A stretch of 39,884 bases of DNA from Anaerocolumna sp. (GCA_029239975.1 JARBTX010000034.1:1-39884); one strand, 5' to 3'. Positions 17,834 through 27,167 are shown, counted from the first letter of the stretch. Made by a program: numbers and translations. The notes: generated by a model from the sequence alone, not told the origin.

Positions 17834-18805
17834 ATGCGATTAGCTAAATTAGATAATGATATCGAAAATAAAAAACTTGCAATAACTATTAAGTCACAGG
17901 ATGGTAATAAATTAATTGGTGAAGGAGCGATACTCTCAACTAAAATTATTGAACGATTAAAGAATAGTGGCATATATGCTATCTACATAGAAGATGAGAA
18001 TACTGATATAAAATTAAATGAAACCATTGACACAGATACACAGAATAATTTGATGATAAAGCTTATAGAAATATTTAAGAAAATAATAAAAAATGAATTT
18101 AGTAATGTTGAATTATTACGATTTATACGTATCGATTTACTGCCAAAGCTTAAAAATGGACCAGTCAGCCTTCCTGCTGATCAAATTTTAGACAGAGATG
18201 ATATTATTAAGCATTCACTTAATGTGGCAATCTTAGCAATAAAAATTGCTACTTCTTTAAAGTTTAGTAATGAAAAGATTGAACAAATGGCTTTTATTGC
18301 CTTAACTCATGACATTGGTAAGCTATTTCATAAAAATAACTCAAAACTAAAACATATTCCGCATTATGAAATTGCTTACGAGTATTTAAAGAAGAAGAAT
18401 TGTACTGTTTTGACTTATATGACAATTCGATTTCAAGAGGAATCTTACGATGGTAGGGGACCTTATTTAGTTCCACAAGAAAAGCAAATGGATTTTGTAA
18501 AAATCCTAAGTATTTGTGATTTTTACGATACTCTTTTGCGAACCACATCACTTATGCCTTACGAATGTTATGAAAAAGTATTATCACTGGTTAATATTAA
18601 ATTTGACCCAGAGATTTTCAAAGTTTTTCGCGATTCGTTATATATTTACCCTATTGGTTTACCAGTTATATTAAATAATAAAGACAAAGGAATAATTTAT
18701 ATGCAAAACGAATCTTATCCTTTACGTCCTATCGTAAAAACGGATAATAGTTATTATAATTTAATGGAGAATCTTTCACTATTTATTGAAGAAGTTGCAT
18801 TTTAA
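17834..18805 (+). CDS. Degenerate HD-GYP / HD-domain phosphodiesterase-like protein
   Basis: A 323-residue protein. Residues 1-110 are an N-terminal region like the DUF3391-type head of HD-GYP proteins (LAKLDNDIENKKLAITIKSQDG). From about 120 comes the HD core: KHSLNVAILAIKIATSL, FIALTHDIGKLFHKN (HD pair) and PHYEIAYEYLKKKN. The GYP motif is altered: where HHE..DGxGYP is expected it has FQEESYDGRGPY, losing both His and the GYP order. A c-di-GMP hydrolase role is therefore doubtful; it may bind the nucleotide or act on another substrate. AAAAAAAGGAGGCCCTTT fixes the start. Confidence 0.85.
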   Translation: MRLAKLDNDIENKKLAITIKSQDGNKLIGEGAILSTKIIERLKNSGIYAIYIEDENTDIKLNETIDTDTQNNLMIKLIEIFKKIIKNEFSNVELLRFIRIDLLPKLKNGPVSLPADQILDRDDIIKHSLNVAILAIKIATSLKFSNEKIEQMAFIALTHDIGKLFHKNNSKLKHIPHYEIAYEYLKKKNCTVLTYMTIRFQEESYDGRGPYLVPQEKQMDFVKILSICDFYDTLLRTTSLMPYECYEKVLSLVNIKFDPEIFKVFRDSLYIYPIGLPVILNNKDKGIIYMQNESYPLRPIVKTDNSYYNLMENLSLFIEEVAF

Positions 18806-18823
18806 GTTAAAAAAATATAACTC

Positions 18824-18866
18824 AAAAAGACCATTTCATTCTTTTCAAATGTCATGGTCTTTTAAA
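18824..18866 (+). terminator. Terminator of the HD-GYP-like gene
   Basis: AAAAGACCAT pairs with ATGGTCTTTT across an 19-nt loop, 20 bp after the stop. Confidence 0.75.
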
Positions 18867-18968
18867 TCATAATAATTTTTATAAAGTAATCCTATATGTA
18901 AATAGGAGATTTAGCATTCGTGTTATTATCTAATATCTCCTACTAATGAATTCCCGCTAACATACATA

Positions 18969-19391
18969 TTACCCTTGTAACTTTTTTAACCCAACATTAA
19001 TTTCGTTTGCTGTTCTACTATCAATAATCCATGTTATTAAGTTAGTAAATAGATATATAATAAATACAGACAAAGCAAAAGATATTGTAACATTCGTATC
19101 TCTCAATATTTTTGTGAAATACCCAAACCCGATTAATATCATTTCTAAAACAATAAAATGAAGAATTCTGCGCAATAACATTTGTTTTAAAGACAATTCT
19201 TTTTTTGAATATAGTACAAAGGATGGTAAAACAGCAATGATACCAATGATAATGGGGGAGTAAAAAGCTTCGTATCCAAATGTAGTTCCCTTATCAAAAT
19301 TTGCACCTAGTATGGCAATTGCAACTGTTACACAAGTTACAATAATAAAAAACGTCATCAGATTTTTTTTCGTAAATTCTATAAAACTCAT
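18969..19391 (-). CDS. DUF3021 family membrane protein
   Basis: A 140-residue protein with four membrane spans (LMTFFIIVTCVTVAIAILGA, FYSPIIIGIIAVLPSFVLY, FIVLEMILIGFGYF, ISFALSVFIIYLFTNLITWI). DUF3021 genes commonly sit right after LytTR regulators, as here. The start at 19391 (MSFIEF) has TTGGAGATTTGAT; a longer frame from 19436 lacks a site. It is thought to modulate its LytTR partner, but the mechanism is not known. Confidence 0.85.
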   Translation of the reverse strand: MSFIEFTKKNLMTFFIIVTCVTVAIAILGANFDKGTTFGYEAFYSPIIIGIIAVLPSFVLYSKKELSLKQMLLRRILHFIVLEMILIGFGYFTKILRDTNVTISFALSVFIIYLFTNLITWIIDSRTANEINVGLKKLQG

Positions 19392-19505
19392 ATCAAATCT
19401 CCAATCTACTAAAATACCATAACTCAAGCGTTTCATAATACATGCAGAGTAAATAAATATATATAGTACAATACGTAGTATAAAATATTACTATCAATTA
19501 CTCTC

Positions 19506-19943
19506 TTATATCTTTAATATCTCTTTTAATCTTGGTACATATTGTCTCGATATAATAACTTGCTCTCCATTTAGCAATTTTGCAGTAAAGCGACCATTCA
19601 AAGCAGGTTTAACACATTCTATTTTTAATAAATTAATTAAAATTGACTTAGAACAACGGAAAAATTGACGTTTTTCATACATCTCTTCTAATTCATATAA
19701 TTTATTTTTCATTTCATAAACATGATTTTTTAGATAGGCATATACTTTGTTATCTACACTTTCAAAATAATAAATATCTCGAAGTGGCACTTGATATAAA
19801 CCTGAATTTTCATAACCTGTTAGCATATCATCTTTTGATTTCACAAAATTAACGATTTCTAATATCTCATCGTTTATTTTACAACATCGAATTAAAACAA
19901 GTTCATCTTCTTTATTCTTAATATTTTCAACCCGGATTCTCAC
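19506..19943 (-). CDS. LytTR DNA-binding domain regulator without receiver domain
   Basis: A 145-residue protein. I use a GTG start at 19943 (VRIRVENIKNKEDEL) with GGGGGCTAAGCTAC upstream; the frame is open 13 codons further to an ATG without a site. Residues 45-145 are a LytTR domain (LYQVPLRDIYYFESVDNKVYAY, FFRCSKSILINLLKIECVKP, LLNGEQVIISRQYVPRLKEIL). There is no receiver, so activity is likely set by the membrane partner downstream at 18969-19391. Such pairs often control their own operon. Confidence 0.88.
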   Translation of the reverse strand: MRIRVENIKNKEDELVLIRCCKINDEILEIVNFVKSKDDMLTGYENSGLYQVPLRDIYYFESVDNKVYAYLKNHVYEMKNKLYELEEMYEKRQFFRCSKSILINLLKIECVKPALNGRFTAKLLNGEQVIISRQYVPRLKEILKI

Positions 19944-20022
19944 GTAGCTTAGCCCCCATTCTGCAGGAGTAGAGATTGGCAAATTAGTGTCTAAGCTAGT
20001 AACCGAGATTTCTACACATGCA

Positions 20023-21324
20023 TTAATATTCTTCTTGTAGATTTAATTCTACTGCATCTTTTAAGTAATGATTAAAGTAGTCTAATATAATCTGATTCGT
20101 CGTTTCGATACAATACCTACTGTCAACAGCACCAGTTCCTAATAATTTTGCAAGTAATGGTGAGAAAACAGGTAAATCTGTAAAGTTTAAATGACCAGCA
20201 CCTTTTATAACTACTTGTTTCGCATCAATAGCATTTTTAGTTGCCACCATATTACTGTAAAAATCAGCTATCTTGTTTGCATCCTTAAAATGTTCTTCGT
20301 TATAAATATTTAATAATGGAATGGGATATGACTCTTTGTTTAAAACTGCCATTCCGTCTTCAAAGGCTTCTTCTTCACCAAACATAGTTCCATCAATTAC
20401 AATAACGGCATCAATATCATTTCTTTCACGTCCAATGCTAGCCGCAGTTGCTCCTCCTAAGGAATGGCCAAATACTCCTATTTTATTAATATCAATCTTT
20501 TTATAAACAAGATCTGATTTCGAATTTACTACTTGTTTCTTAATATCATCTAAGACAAAATTCATGTCATCCATACGCAATTTCAACCATTCATGAGATA
20601 ATTCATATGTCTTCTCGTCATCATAAGCATCATTTTGTGCAGCCATAGCATCATTGATAAAATTCATATTTGCAATTACAACCTTACCATCTGTTTGCTT
20701 TGTAAAGAAAGAATGATACGTATGATCTATGCTACATACTACATATCCATTACTAGCTAAATTCTCATATGTCGAAGCATTGCTACCACGAAACCCAAAT
20801 GCACCGTGTGAAAATACTAAGAGTGGATACGTTCCATTACCATCTGATGGATACCAAAACTGAATTGTTACTTTTCTATTTTCATGGTTTTCAGAAAATG
20901 TTTCGTATCGATTTACATCTGTTAATGTATAGCTTACCGTTTCAACCTTTTTATTTCCTGTGACTTCAATTGGTCCAAACCCTGGAAATAAAATTAATGG
21001 AAATACTGCAAAGGTATATAAAAATGTACTTCCTAATATTGGTATTATAACATGTCTTTTCTTATAAATCTTCTCTTTTCTTTGTCTCTTAAATGCAAAA
21101 TACCAAATTGCTTGACATAGCTTTATAAAAAGAATTAAAAAAAGCATATAAATTCGAAAACCCCACCAGATTACATGAATTATTGTTAAAAATGAAATTA
21201 ACCCAAACAGCATTATGCGAATTATATTTCTCTTTTTCTCCTGATATGAATTTGTCTTTCTGCAATAAATTGTAAACCCTATTTCACAACCCACTAAAAT
21301 AACTAATATAATAACTCCCAACAT
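20023..21324 (-). CDS. Membrane-anchored alpha/beta hydrolase, PAF-acetylhydrolase-like
   Basis: A 433-residue protein. Residues 1-135 contain about four hydrophobic spans (MLGVIILVILVGCEIGFTIY, IIRIMLFGLISFLTIIHVIWW, IYMLFLILFIKLCQAIWYF, IIPILGSTFLYTFAVFPLIL). The hydrolase domain follows, with the oxyanion region FSHGAFGFRGSNASTYENLA, the nucleophile elbow GHSLGGATA, an Asp in VIVIDGTMFG and a His in KGAGHLNF. This resembles the platelet-activating-factor acetylhydrolase/dienelactone group; the substrate is unknown, probably an ester or lipid. It lies 79 bp upstream of the LytTR gene on the same strand and may be co-transcribed with it. Confidence 0.88.
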   Translation of the reverse strand: MLGVIILVILVGCEIGFTIYCRKTNSYQEKKRNIIRIMLFGLISFLTIIHVIWWGFRIYMLFLILFIKLCQAIWYFAFKRQRKEKIYKKRHVIIPILGSTFLYTFAVFPLILFPGFGPIEVTGNKKVETVSYTLTDVNRYETFSENHENRKVTIQFWYPSDGNGTYPLLVFSHGAFGFRGSNASTYENLASNGYVVCSIDHTYHSFFTKQTDGKVVIANMNFINDAMAAQNDAYDDEKTYELSHEWLKLRMDDMNFVLDDIKKQVVNSKSDLVYKKIDINKIGVFGHSLGGATAASIGRERNDIDAVIVIDGTMFGEEEAFEDGMAVLNKESYPIPLLNIYNEEHFKDANKIADFYSNMVATKNAIDAKQVVIKGAGHLNFTDLPVFSPLLAKLLGTGAVDSRYCIETTNQIILDYFNHYLKDAVELNLQEEY

Positions 21325-21360
21325 AATAATTCTCCTTTCAAATTAGAATATATCTTATAG

Positions 21361-21505
21361 ACAATTGCGAAACTATATAGTTTATCAAATTGCTTATATA
21401 ATATATACGAATTTTCTAGCTTCAGTTGCCCTAAGGGGCAAGATTCAGCTATAAAATTGTATATATTGTATAAGCAATAAGGACTTCTTTGATGTTTCGC
21501 AAATA
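21361..21505. mobile_element. MITE-like palindromic element, copy 2
   Basis: A 145-bp element with inverted ends CAATTGCGAAA and TTTCGCAAATA (one mismatch from the copy-1 consensus TTTCGCAATTA). Its interior, including ACGAATTTTCTAGCTTCAGT and GGGGCAAGATTCAGCTATAA, matches the reverse complement of the element at 11157-11300. It is noncoding and sits just upstream of the hydrolase start at 21324. Confidence 0.85.
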
Positions 21506-21623
21506 CCTATAGAATTTAACTTATGATGGAAGTATAAAACCAACGTAATTTGAATTCAATATCTGACACGGTGAGTTACATTTTTCCCATGTAAGTTGCA
21601 TTTAACCAATTTTAAAAGAAAAT

Positions 21624-21650
21624 AAGGGCCTGGTATTTTACCAGACCCTT
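21624..21650 (-). terminator. Terminator of the sugar ABC transporter operon
   Basis: AAGGGTCTGGTA (minus strand) pairs with TACCAGGCCCTT over 12 bp around AAA, followed by ATTTTCTTTT. It lies about 20 bp after the binding-protein stop. Confidence 0.88.
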
Positions 21651-21672
21651 AAATAATTAATTTATTTTATAG

Positions 21673-23313
21673 TTATTGACCTTTTGCAGCAAGGAAATCA
21701 GTTAATTGTTTATTTGCTTCATCCATTACTTTATCCATACCATTATCTTTTAATTTCTTAATAAATTCAGGTAATTTTTCAGCAGGATCAACCGTACCAG
21801 TATTTAATGCAAGTGCATATTCAGCCGCAACATTTGCTAATGCACCCATTTCTGTTTCTACACTAGTAGGATCAAAAGCCCAACCAAGAATTGGGATTTC
21901 ACCAGCTGCACCATAGTATGCTTTGAATTTATCTTGGAAATCTAAACCTTGACCTTCTTGTGGTGGTAATTGAGTTATATTACCCATACCATTTGTCCAA
22001 GGAGTGTAATCAGCACGTTTTTCAGTAAATACTACTTCACCATTAACCATATTATAATGAACGCCTTCTACACCGAAATCAAGTAATGTAAATAAATAAG
22101 GATCAGTATTTAATAAGTTAAGGAACATCATAGCACGTTCTGGGTTCTTAGATGATGTTGAAATAGCCATCATAGCACCTTGTGAAGATGTTGTATCAAC
22201 ATAAGCTGGAGTACATGGAACCATTTCTACTTTAAATCCACGTTCTTTGCTTGCTTGAAGTTCATATCCAAGTGCATAACTTTGAGTACCAATTAAGTAT
22301 TCACCAGTAAGTTGCTTTGCGGAACGAGTATCATTTGCTTGGTTCGCATTACCCATAGCTGGATCAATGTAACCTGCTTGGAAATACTCACGAGTTTTTT
22401 CTACGAATTTTTTATATTCTGGAGTTTCAAATTTGCTTAAAATCTTGTTGCCATATGCACCTTCTGCTGATGTATCAGTAGGATTAATATAGTAAGAAAG
22501 AAGATTATTTGTTCCAGCATCACCAGTTACGATAATTGAATTATTAACCATTCTTTCAAGAACAGCGCCTTCTACTAATAATGGATAGAAGTCATCGCCT
22601 TCGCCTTCTTTAACTTTCTTAAGGATTTCACCAAAACCGTAGTAATCTGTATTTTTGATATCGTCTATAGTGTATCCATATTTTTCAAGTAATGGAACAT
22701 TGATATCCCAACAGTTTTGAGTAGCAATATCTTTATAACCAGGAACTGCATATACACCATATCCGTTAGCTCCGTTGATTGTAGCACCTTGAGTTAACAC
22801 TTGTGGAAGTTGTTTCCATAGTTCTGGAGCATATTTTTCAATTAAATTATTTTCTGGATCATCAAGACGAACCCATGCACCTTTTTTAGCAAATGCATTG
22901 TATTCGTCAGCACTCCATGAACATGTGAAGTAAATGTCTACATCATCTCCACCATTAATTGCAAGTACAGAATTGGCATCAAAATCACCCCAAGTACCCC
23001 AAATTGGCTCTAAAGTTACATTTAATTTTTCTTTTAAATATTCATTTGCCTTTTCAAGTACTGCAGAGTCATCTGTTACATTACTACCATGTAAATACCA
23101 TTTTAATGTAACAGGTTCTGAAATATCCACTCCAGTATCTGCTGCTTCTGCAGCTTCTGTCACTTCTGCTTCAGTTGAATCGTTTGTTGTTGTTTCAGTT
23201 GCAGTATTGTCTTTCGTAGCATCTGCATTTGTATCTTTTGAAGTTTTGCTACAACCAGTGAATGCAACGGTTAGCATCATGAGCGATAAAACAATAGCTA
23301 GTATTTTTTTCAT
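21673..23313 (-). CDS. Sugar ABC transporter substrate-binding lipoprotein
   Basis: A 546-residue extracellular solute-binding protein of family 1, LplA/YtcQ-like in length. Lipobox VAFTGC at Cys20, then an acidic and Thr-rich linker to about 65. The body starts EPVTLKWYLHGSNVTDD, includes the typical ALGYELQASKERGFKVEMVPCTP and AMMFLNLLNTDPYLFTLLDFGVEGVHY, and ends QLTDFLAAKG. It would deliver an oligosaccharide to the two permeases encoded upstream. A GGGAGGGTTTTTTC site precedes the ATG. No ATPase gene is in the operon, as usual for this class, which shares an MsmX-type ATPase. Confidence 0.95.
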   Translation of the reverse strand: MKKILAIVLSLMMLTVAFTGCSKTSKDTNADATKDNTATETTTNDSTEAEVTEAAEAADTGVDISEPVTLKWYLHGSNVTDDSAVLEKANEYLKEKLNVTLEPIWGTWGDFDANSVLAINGGDDVDIYFTCSWSADEYNAFAKKGAWVRLDDPENNLIEKYAPELWKQLPQVLTQGATINGANGYGVYAVPGYKDIATQNCWDINVPLLEKYGYTIDDIKNTDYYGFGEILKKVKEGEGDDFYPLLVEGAVLERMVNNSIIVTGDAGTNNLLSYYINPTDTSAEGAYGNKILSKFETPEYKKFVEKTREYFQAGYIDPAMGNANQANDTRSAKQLTGEYLIGTQSYALGYELQASKERGFKVEMVPCTPAYVDTTSSQGAMMAISTSSKNPERAMMFLNLLNTDPYLFTLLDFGVEGVHYNMVNGEVVFTEKRADYTPWTNGMGNITQLPPQEGQGLDFQDKFKAYYGAAGEIPILGWAFDPTSVETEMGALANVAAEYALALNTGTVDPAEKLPEFIKKLKDNGMDKVMDEANKQLTDFLAAKGQ

Positions 23314-23376
23314 GAAAAAACCCTCCCTTAAATAATATGTTTTTTATTGTAATCGGTTGGCAATCTGCCACCGTTC

Positions 23377-24315
23377 TTACCCTTTAACAGAACCAATTGT
23401 AAGTCCTGAAATAATGTAACGTTGGAAGAAAGGATATGCACAAGCAATTGGTACAACAATCAATACAACCAATGCCATACGAAGACTTTCTTTAGGCAAT
23501 TGATTCATAATCTTTGCTGCTTCAACACCTATGACTGAACTATTCTTAACTAAGAAATCAACTTGGTTTTGCATTCTCATTAAAAGAAATTGTAATGGTA
23601 TATACTTCGCTTTACGAATATATAACATGGCAATAAACCATTCATTCCAATATGCAAGTGCATTTAATAAGGCAACTGTTGCAATACCTGGTTTTGATAT
23701 TGGTACAATTATTTTAAACAATGTATTGTATTCTCCACTACCATCTATTGCCGCTGCTTCTATTAAGTCTGTTGGTACAGAACTCTGAAAGAACGTTCTC
23801 ATAATAATTATGTTAAATGGATTTACTAACATTGGAACAATTAATGCTGCGTAATTATCATTTAAACCTAGCATATTCTTACAAACCATATAAGTTGGGG
23901 CAAGACCACCACCAAACATCATGGTGAAGAAACAAAAGAAGGTAAAAAATTTACGGTATTTAAAATCCTTACGAAATAATGCATAGGAATATAAAATGCA
24001 AATTAATACGCTAATTATGGTACCTACAATTGTAATAAAAAAACTATTAAAGTAAGATCTCCATAACTGATCTCCTAAATCCCATACATAGTGGTAAGCT
24101 TCTAGTGCCCACTGGGTTGGTACAAAGGAAAATCCTATTTCACGAATACTTTCTTCCGCAGAAAAAGAGATTATCGCTACAAAGACAAACGGTATAATAC
24201 ACAACAAGCAGAAGAAGGCGATAATTATATTAAAACAAATTTCTGCTGGAATACTTACCTTATTTAGGCGAGTATTCGATTTATGACTTAATATATCTTC
24301 ACTTCTATTTTTCAT
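23377..24315 (-). CDS. Sugar ABC transporter permease, LplC/YtcP type
   Basis: A 312-residue inner-membrane permease with six spans and the EAA loop EAAAIDGSGEYNTLFKIIVP (about 215-235) that docks to the ATPase. It ends QRYIISGLTIGSVKG, a hallmark of this subgroup. It is the second gene of the importer operon, 14 bp after the first permease and 63 bp before the binding protein. Confidence 0.95.
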   Translation of the reverse strand: MKNRSEDILSHKSNTRLNKVSIPAEICFNIIIAFFCLLCIIPFVFVAIISFSAEESIREIGFSFVPTQWALEAYHYVWDLGDQLWRSYFNSFFITIVGTIISVLICILYSYALFRKDFKYRKFFTFFCFFTMMFGGGLAPTYMVCKNMLGLNDNYAALIVPMLVNPFNIIIMRTFFQSSVPTDLIEAAAIDGSGEYNTLFKIIVPISKPGIATVALLNALAYWNEWFIAMLYIRKAKYIPLQFLLMRMQNQVDFLVKNSSVIGVEAAKIMNQLPKESLRMALVVLIVVPIACAYPFFQRYIISGLTIGSVKG

Positions 24316-24329
24316 TCTTCATTTCCCCC

Positions 24330-25292
24330 CTAAAATAAACTTGAATCTTCGTCAACTTTACGAACTATTGTATTTGCACCCATAAGACAGATGAAACCAA
24401 TTAAGTTTTGTAAAAGACCAGCTGCCGTACTCATACCAGGGTTGTTAGTTGTCATAAGTGCTCTATATACATAGGTATCTATAACTTGCGTAGTTGGGAA
24501 TAGTGGGCCTGAGTTCATTGGCACATTCCAGAACAAACCAAAGTCAGCATTAAAAATCTTACCAACATTCATAATAAATAAAATCAAAATCATTGGCCTT
24601 AAATGTGGTATTGTAACATATTTTATTTGCTGCCATTTGCTTGCTCCATCTATACTTGCAGCTTCATATTGTGATGCATCAATTCCTGTGATTGCTGCTA
24701 AATACAAAACAGTTGAATATCCGAGACTTTTCCACAAACTGGCAATGGTTAAGATAACTGGCCATTGTTTTGGATCGTTGTACCAATTGATTACTTCCAT
24801 ACCCCACTTTTCTTGTAAGTGAACCAGAAGACCACGAGTTGGATCAAGAAAAGCCAATACAAAGTAACTAGCAACAACCCAACTTAAAAAGTATGGGAAA
24901 AACATTAATGTTTGGTATGTTTTAGCTACAAACTTATTGGTAATCTCGCTAAGCATAATTGCAAATGTAACTGAGATTATTAGACCTAATATAATCCATA
25001 ACGCGTTATAGCCTATGGTATTACGAATCATAACCCATGAGTCAGATGTAGCAAATATAAATTTGAAGTTTTTTAAACCAGCCCAATCACTATGCATAAT
25101 ATTATTAAATAGTGATGGTGCTTTGGTATATATTTTGTAATTCTTAAAAGCCATTACAATACCAAACATGGGTAAATAACGTAACAGGATAAGCCATATG
25201 GCTCCAGGTAAAACCATAGTTAATAACAATAATGTTTTCTTTTTTGCAAATCGCTTGGAATGCGACTTAACAGAAACTAAAGACTTGGACAT
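24330..25292 (-). CDS. Sugar ABC transporter permease, LplB/YteP type
   Basis: A 320-residue permease. It starts with a basic stretch (KSHSKRFAKKKTLLLL) and has LPGAIWLILLRYLPMFGIVMAFKNY, then an EAA loop EAASIDGASKWQQIKYVTIP. The end AAGLLQNLIGFICLMGANTIVRK is typical of the LplB group. It is first in the operon; GAAGGGAGGATTTTTGTT precedes the ATG. It pairs with the LplC-type permease to form the channel. Confidence 0.95.
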   Translation of the reverse strand: MSKSLVSVKSHSKRFAKKKTLLLLTMVLPGAIWLILLRYLPMFGIVMAFKNYKIYTKAPSLFNNIMHSDWAGLKNFKFIFATSDSWVMIRNTIGYNALWIILGLIISVTFAIMLSEITNKFVAKTYQTLMFFPYFLSWVVASYFVLAFLDPTRGLLVHLQEKWGMEVINWYNDPKQWPVILTIASLWKSLGYSTVLYLAAITGIDASQYEAASIDGASKWQQIKYVTIPHLRPMILILFIMNVGKIFNADFGLFWNVPMNSGPLFPTTQVIDTYVYRALMTTNNPGMSTAAGLLQNLIGFICLMGANTIVRKVDEDSSLF

Positions 25293-25470
25293 AACAAAAA
25301 TCCTCCCTTCAAAAGTCGTTTAGCAATATGCAAAACGCCCAAAAATATCCTTTGTATTATAAATATTTTATATGTATTTGTTAATATTTTACTCAGTTTT
25401 CCCTTTCTAGTCACTACACCAAGTTGTTGTTTTTTGCTCACAATTGTGCTTTTCATATTTAACAACATAA

Positions 25471-25545
25471 AAAGAGAGCTTACCGTATACATTCCAAATA
25501 TCAACCTTAATAGGCTAATGGTGAAATGATAAATAAGCTCTTTGT
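25471..25545 (-). terminator. Hairpin between cupin gene and importer operon
   Basis: On the minus strand AGAGCTTA pairs with TAAGCTCT across a 51-nt loop, followed by CTTTTTATG. It may terminate the cupin transcript. The long loop also leaves a role as a leader of the importer operon open. No other feature is seen between 25293 and 25589. Confidence 0.5.
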
Positions 25546-25589
25546 GTTTTTATGTATTTAATTAAACTATTTTAATCGGATAATATATC

Positions 25590-25937
25590 CTAATCTTCAT
25601 ATAACTCTCCACTATTTTCTTTGTTTAGTGTTCCTTCTAATTCTATCATAAGAAATTTTGTTAAAGGACCAACCACAGGCCTGTGAAGCGTTCCTTTTGG
25701 CACAATTACAAATTCACCTTCATTTACTTCTAATAACCCATCTTCTGTTTCTAGATGAAAGGAACCTTCTAGTACTAAAAATAATTCATCGGATTTCTCA
25801 TGTACATGAAAGTCTAAAGTACGATTTTCCACTTGAACTACACTAAGAATATGATGGTTTAATGAACCGATCTTTTTGTAGACATATAAATCTTCAATTG
25901 CATTTACTTCTTCTTTTAAGTTCACTTTATTAAGCAT
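25590..25937 (-). CDS. Small cupin-domain protein
   Basis: A 115-residue single-domain cupin. The barrel motifs are FHVHEKSDELFLVLEGSFHLE (metal ligands His/His/Glu) and EFVIVPKGTLHRPV (second His), so a metal site is intact. Function could be sugar or small-molecule isomerase or sensor; substrate unknown. It precedes the sugar importer on the same strand but is separated by ~300 bp with a hairpin. A GGAGCTTAACAT site lies before the ATG. Confidence 0.88.
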   Translation of the reverse strand: MLNKVNLKEEVNAIEDLYVYKKIGSLNHHILSVVQVENRTLDFHVHEKSDELFLVLEGSFHLETEDGLLEVNEGEFVIVPKGTLHRPVVGPLTKFLMIELEGTLNKENSGELYED

Positions 25938-25998
25938 ATGTTAAGCTCCTTTACTCTATTATACATATTATGTTGGTTGACAGCATTGTATTTCAGGG

Positions 25999-26154
25999 TT
26001 ATCTACCAATTCCTATCTCATGGACAATGTTAAACCAATGAAAATACAAGTCAAATTTCTCTTGTATTCTTTCATCACCAAATAACTGATTATATCCCTT
26101 TTGTTGTTCTTCCGTACCTGTTTCATATCTTCCACTAATTATTTTATATTCCAT
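25999..26154 (-). pseudogene. 51-codon ORF, probable truncated zinc-peptidase-like gene
   Basis: A short frame (MEYKIISGRYETGTEEQQ...) with a good site TATAGGGAGTTCTA before its ATG at 26154. It ends FNIVHEIGIGR and stops. That end looks like the HExxH helix of ImmA/IrrE-type metallopeptidases (NIVHELGH) cut exactly where the second His should be. It is therefore read as a 3'-truncated gene. A genuine 51-residue protein cannot be excluded, because the ribosome site is intact. Confidence 0.5.
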
Positions 26155-26180
26155 TAGAACTCCCTATATTTATAATTATG

Positions 26181-27167
26181 TTATTTACCATTCTCTAAAT
26201 CTTTTAACATATTATAAATTTCCTTCGTTTTAATCTCCGATTTCGTATTAAAGAAAATAGTTAAATTACGAAGTTTGATCTTAATATATGGCGGGTTATT
26301 TCTATACACATAGACTTTAGATTTACCCGTACCTGATAAATTAAAATTACCAAGCATATAAGAATCCGTGGCTGCTCCGTTGGTTCTAGTACCCTTTGCT
26401 GGCAAAGCTTCTATTAATGAAATATCTTCAATATCTCCTATATTAAATTCATAACTATACATAGATGCTTTAATACCTACTTTATCATCATGGACAGATA
26501 ATTGAAATGTTGTGAAATCTAAACTTACAAGAAGAAGAAATACCCCACCTAATACCACAGTTATAAAACCGATTATACAAATATTAAATAGTTTGCTCCC
26601 CTTAGCTGCCATATTTAGAGTTGTTCCAAATCCAACTCTCTTATCAATCATGGTTCTCTTATCAAATGGATTATAATAATATCCTTTTATCCAGTATTCG
26701 TCATCATCCACATAGATTTCTTCTGTATCAGAATCAATGAAATGATGCTTTAAAAACCAAGTTTTTAACTTTTTATCTTTCAGTTCATGTTTCATACTAT
26801 CACCGTAAAACCATGAATTATTGCTTTTTAATACAATAAGTTTACGACTAAAAAACATCACCAATTGATTACATGCAATCATATATAACCCAAACCAAAT
26901 AGTTAAGTATAAAATTACAAATGATATGTATGGAATAAAAAAGTTTGGTATAGCAGCAATGGTAAAAATAAATAGTAATATTCGATTTATTTTTTTATAT
27001 GAGTTAGCAATTTCCAATATCTCTTGCTTTTTTGATAACTCGTTAGGCAAGAAAACATTTAATAATATATTTTTCTTTGGAGTAGCTGCTGACTGATATG
27101 TTGCAAACAACGTAATCAACATAATTAATATCACAGAACCTATTATAAATGGAAACATAACAAACAC
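26181..27167 (-). CDS. Membrane protein with DUF5808 and bacterial PH-like domain
   Basis: A 328-residue protein. Membrane segments lie at about 5-25 (FPFIIGSVILIMLITLFATY), 62-80, 84-105 and 200-220 (LFNICIIGFITVVLGGVFLLL). Between them is a DUF5808 motif (EYWIKGYYYNPFDKRTMIDKRVGFGTTLN, about 160-188). The last ~95 residues are PH-like (DDKVGIKASMYSYEFNIGDIEDISLIEALP, YVYRNNPPYIKIKL). This arrangement is known in Firmicutes membrane proteins of unknown function. It is 33 bp downstream of the CPBP gene and probably co-transcribed with it. Confidence 0.8.
   Translation of the reverse strand: MFVMFPFIIGSVILIMLITLFATYQSAATPKKNILLNVFLPNELSKKQEILEIANSYKKINRILLFIFTIAAIPNFFIPYISFVILYLTIWFGLYMIACNQLVMFFSRKLIVLKSNNSWFYGDSMKHELKDKKLKTWFLKHHFIDSDTEEIYVDDDEYWIKGYYYNPFDKRTMIDKRVGFGTTLNMAAKGSKLFNICIIGFITVVLGGVFLLLVSLDFTTFQLSVHDDKVGIKASMYSYEFNIGDIEDISLIEALPAKGTRTNGAATDSYMLGNFNLSGTGKSKVYVYRNNPPYIKIKLRNLTIFFNTKSEIKTKEIYNMLKDLENGK

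Noticed and set aside
25277-25504. 75-codon minus-strand frame before the ABC permease
   Set aside because: It overlaps the permease start, has no ribosome site, spans the hairpin at 25471-25545 and reads as low-complexity sequence.
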